Source: Actinomycetes bacterium
GTDB taxonomy: Bacteria; Actinomycetota; Humimicrobiia; Humimicrobiales; Humimicrobiaceae
Assembly: GCA_030609215.1 (NCBI GenBank)
Contig: JAUWCR010000067.1
Location: 1-6,940, forward strand
Reading direction: 5' to 3'
Length of the DNA stretch: 6,940 nucleotides
Positions 6,643-6,940 of the stretch are shown piece by piece. The first letter of the stretch is position 1. The number at the start of each line of letters is the position of its first letter. The notes below the pieces were generated by a model, which made no database searches, was not told where the DNA came from, and saw nothing but the letters and a program-made list of their open reading frames with translations. The translations under genes were made by a program, and so were the position numbers.

Positions 6643-6940
6643 ATGAAAAAAATAGAGTTAACAGCACCGGCAGGTGGATGGGACCAGTTAGCTGCAGCAA
6701 TAAATGCAGGTGCAGATTCTGTATATCTTGGCTATAGAAAATTTGGGGCAAGAGCATATGCTAAAAATTTTGACTTAAAGCAGTTAAAAAGAGCTATAGA
6801 ATTTGCTCATAAAAATAATGCAAAGATATATTTGACGTTAAATACACTAATAAAAGATAGTGAAATAGAAGAGGTTATTTTCTTCTTAAAGGATTATGTC
6901 CAGATTTGTACTGATGGTGTTATAATTACTGATTTTGGTA
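6643..6940 (+). CDS. U32 family peptidase/RNA hydroxylase-like protein, N-terminal fragment
   Basis: The frame is open from ATG 6643 to the right edge and gives 99 residues, so the gene is incomplete. The start MKKIELTAPAG, then AAINAGADSVYLG, a FGARAYAKNF segment, and LKRAIEFAH...KIYLTLNTLI form the N-terminal TIM-barrel pattern of the U32 (YhbU/YegQ/PrtC-like) family. Members were named as collagenase-like peptidases, but E. coli relatives RlhA and TrhP act in hydroxylation of 23S rRNA and tRNA, so a role in RNA modification is at least as likely as proteolysis. The catalytic and cysteine-rich regions lie beyond the window. ATG 6631 would add four residues but follows a pyrimidine-rich stretch; ATG 6643 has a weak TGAGAA ahead of it and matches family N-termini. 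It lies 48 nt after argH on the same strand. Which subfamily it belongs to cannot be told. Confidence 0.85.
   Translation, partial: MKKIELTAPAGGWDQLAAAINAGADSVYLGYRKFGARAYAKNFDLKQLKRAIEFAHKNNAKIYLTLNTLIKDSEIEEVIFFLKDYVQICTDGVIITDFG

Noticed and set aside
1..6940. CRISPR arrays, insertion sequences, tRNA or rRNA genes, long repeats
   Set aside because: Nearly all the sequence is accounted for by conserved genes, and I saw no direct repeat arrays, terminal inverted repeats or RNA gene signatures.

Overview
The window is an almost gapless, single-strand block of arginine biosynthesis genes from a low-GC bacterium (roughly one third G+C by eye, with A/T-ending codons and AGA/AGG for most arginines). 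All genes lie on the + strand. The order is argC (3' end only), argB, argD, argF, argR, argG, argH, followed by the first 99 codons of a U32-family protein that runs off the right edge.

Layout: positions 2-223 hold the C-terminal part of ArgC. A 74-nt, very AT-rich spacer follows, then argB (298-1233), argD (1287-2507 preferred start), argF (2504-3439, ATGA overlap with argD), argR (3469-3924), argG (3954-5165), argH (5143-6594, 23-nt overlap with argG) and the U32 gene (from 6643). Gaps are 0 to about 75 nt and I see no convincing internal terminator, so one polycistronic transcript is likely, with its promoter and any ArgR operator upstream of argC and outside the window.

Function: ArgB, ArgC and ArgD turn N-acetylglutamate into N-acetylornithine. 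ArgF, ArgG and ArgH turn ornithine plus carbamoyl phosphate and aspartate into arginine. ArgR is the arginine-sensing repressor expected to control the operon it sits in. The step that links the two halves, deacetylation of N-acetylornithine (ArgJ or ArgE), is not encoded here, nor is N-acetylglutamate synthesis (ArgJ or ArgA). argJ is absent from the argC-argB junction where it often lies. ArgB carries the C-terminal features and N-terminal helix region of arginine-inhibited kinases, which suggests enzyme-level feedback as well as repression.

Organism: the order C-B-D-F-R-G-H matches the well-known actinobacterial argCJBDFRGH cluster minus argJ, but the base composition is far from typical Actinobacteria. 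A low-GC anaerobic lineage (a deep-branching, AT-rich actinobacterial relative or a Firmicutes/Atribacterota-like group) is plausible; this is inference only. I do not see a previously undescribed system. The points of interest are the missing argJ, the argR placement, the drifted ArgH motifs and the linked U32 gene.
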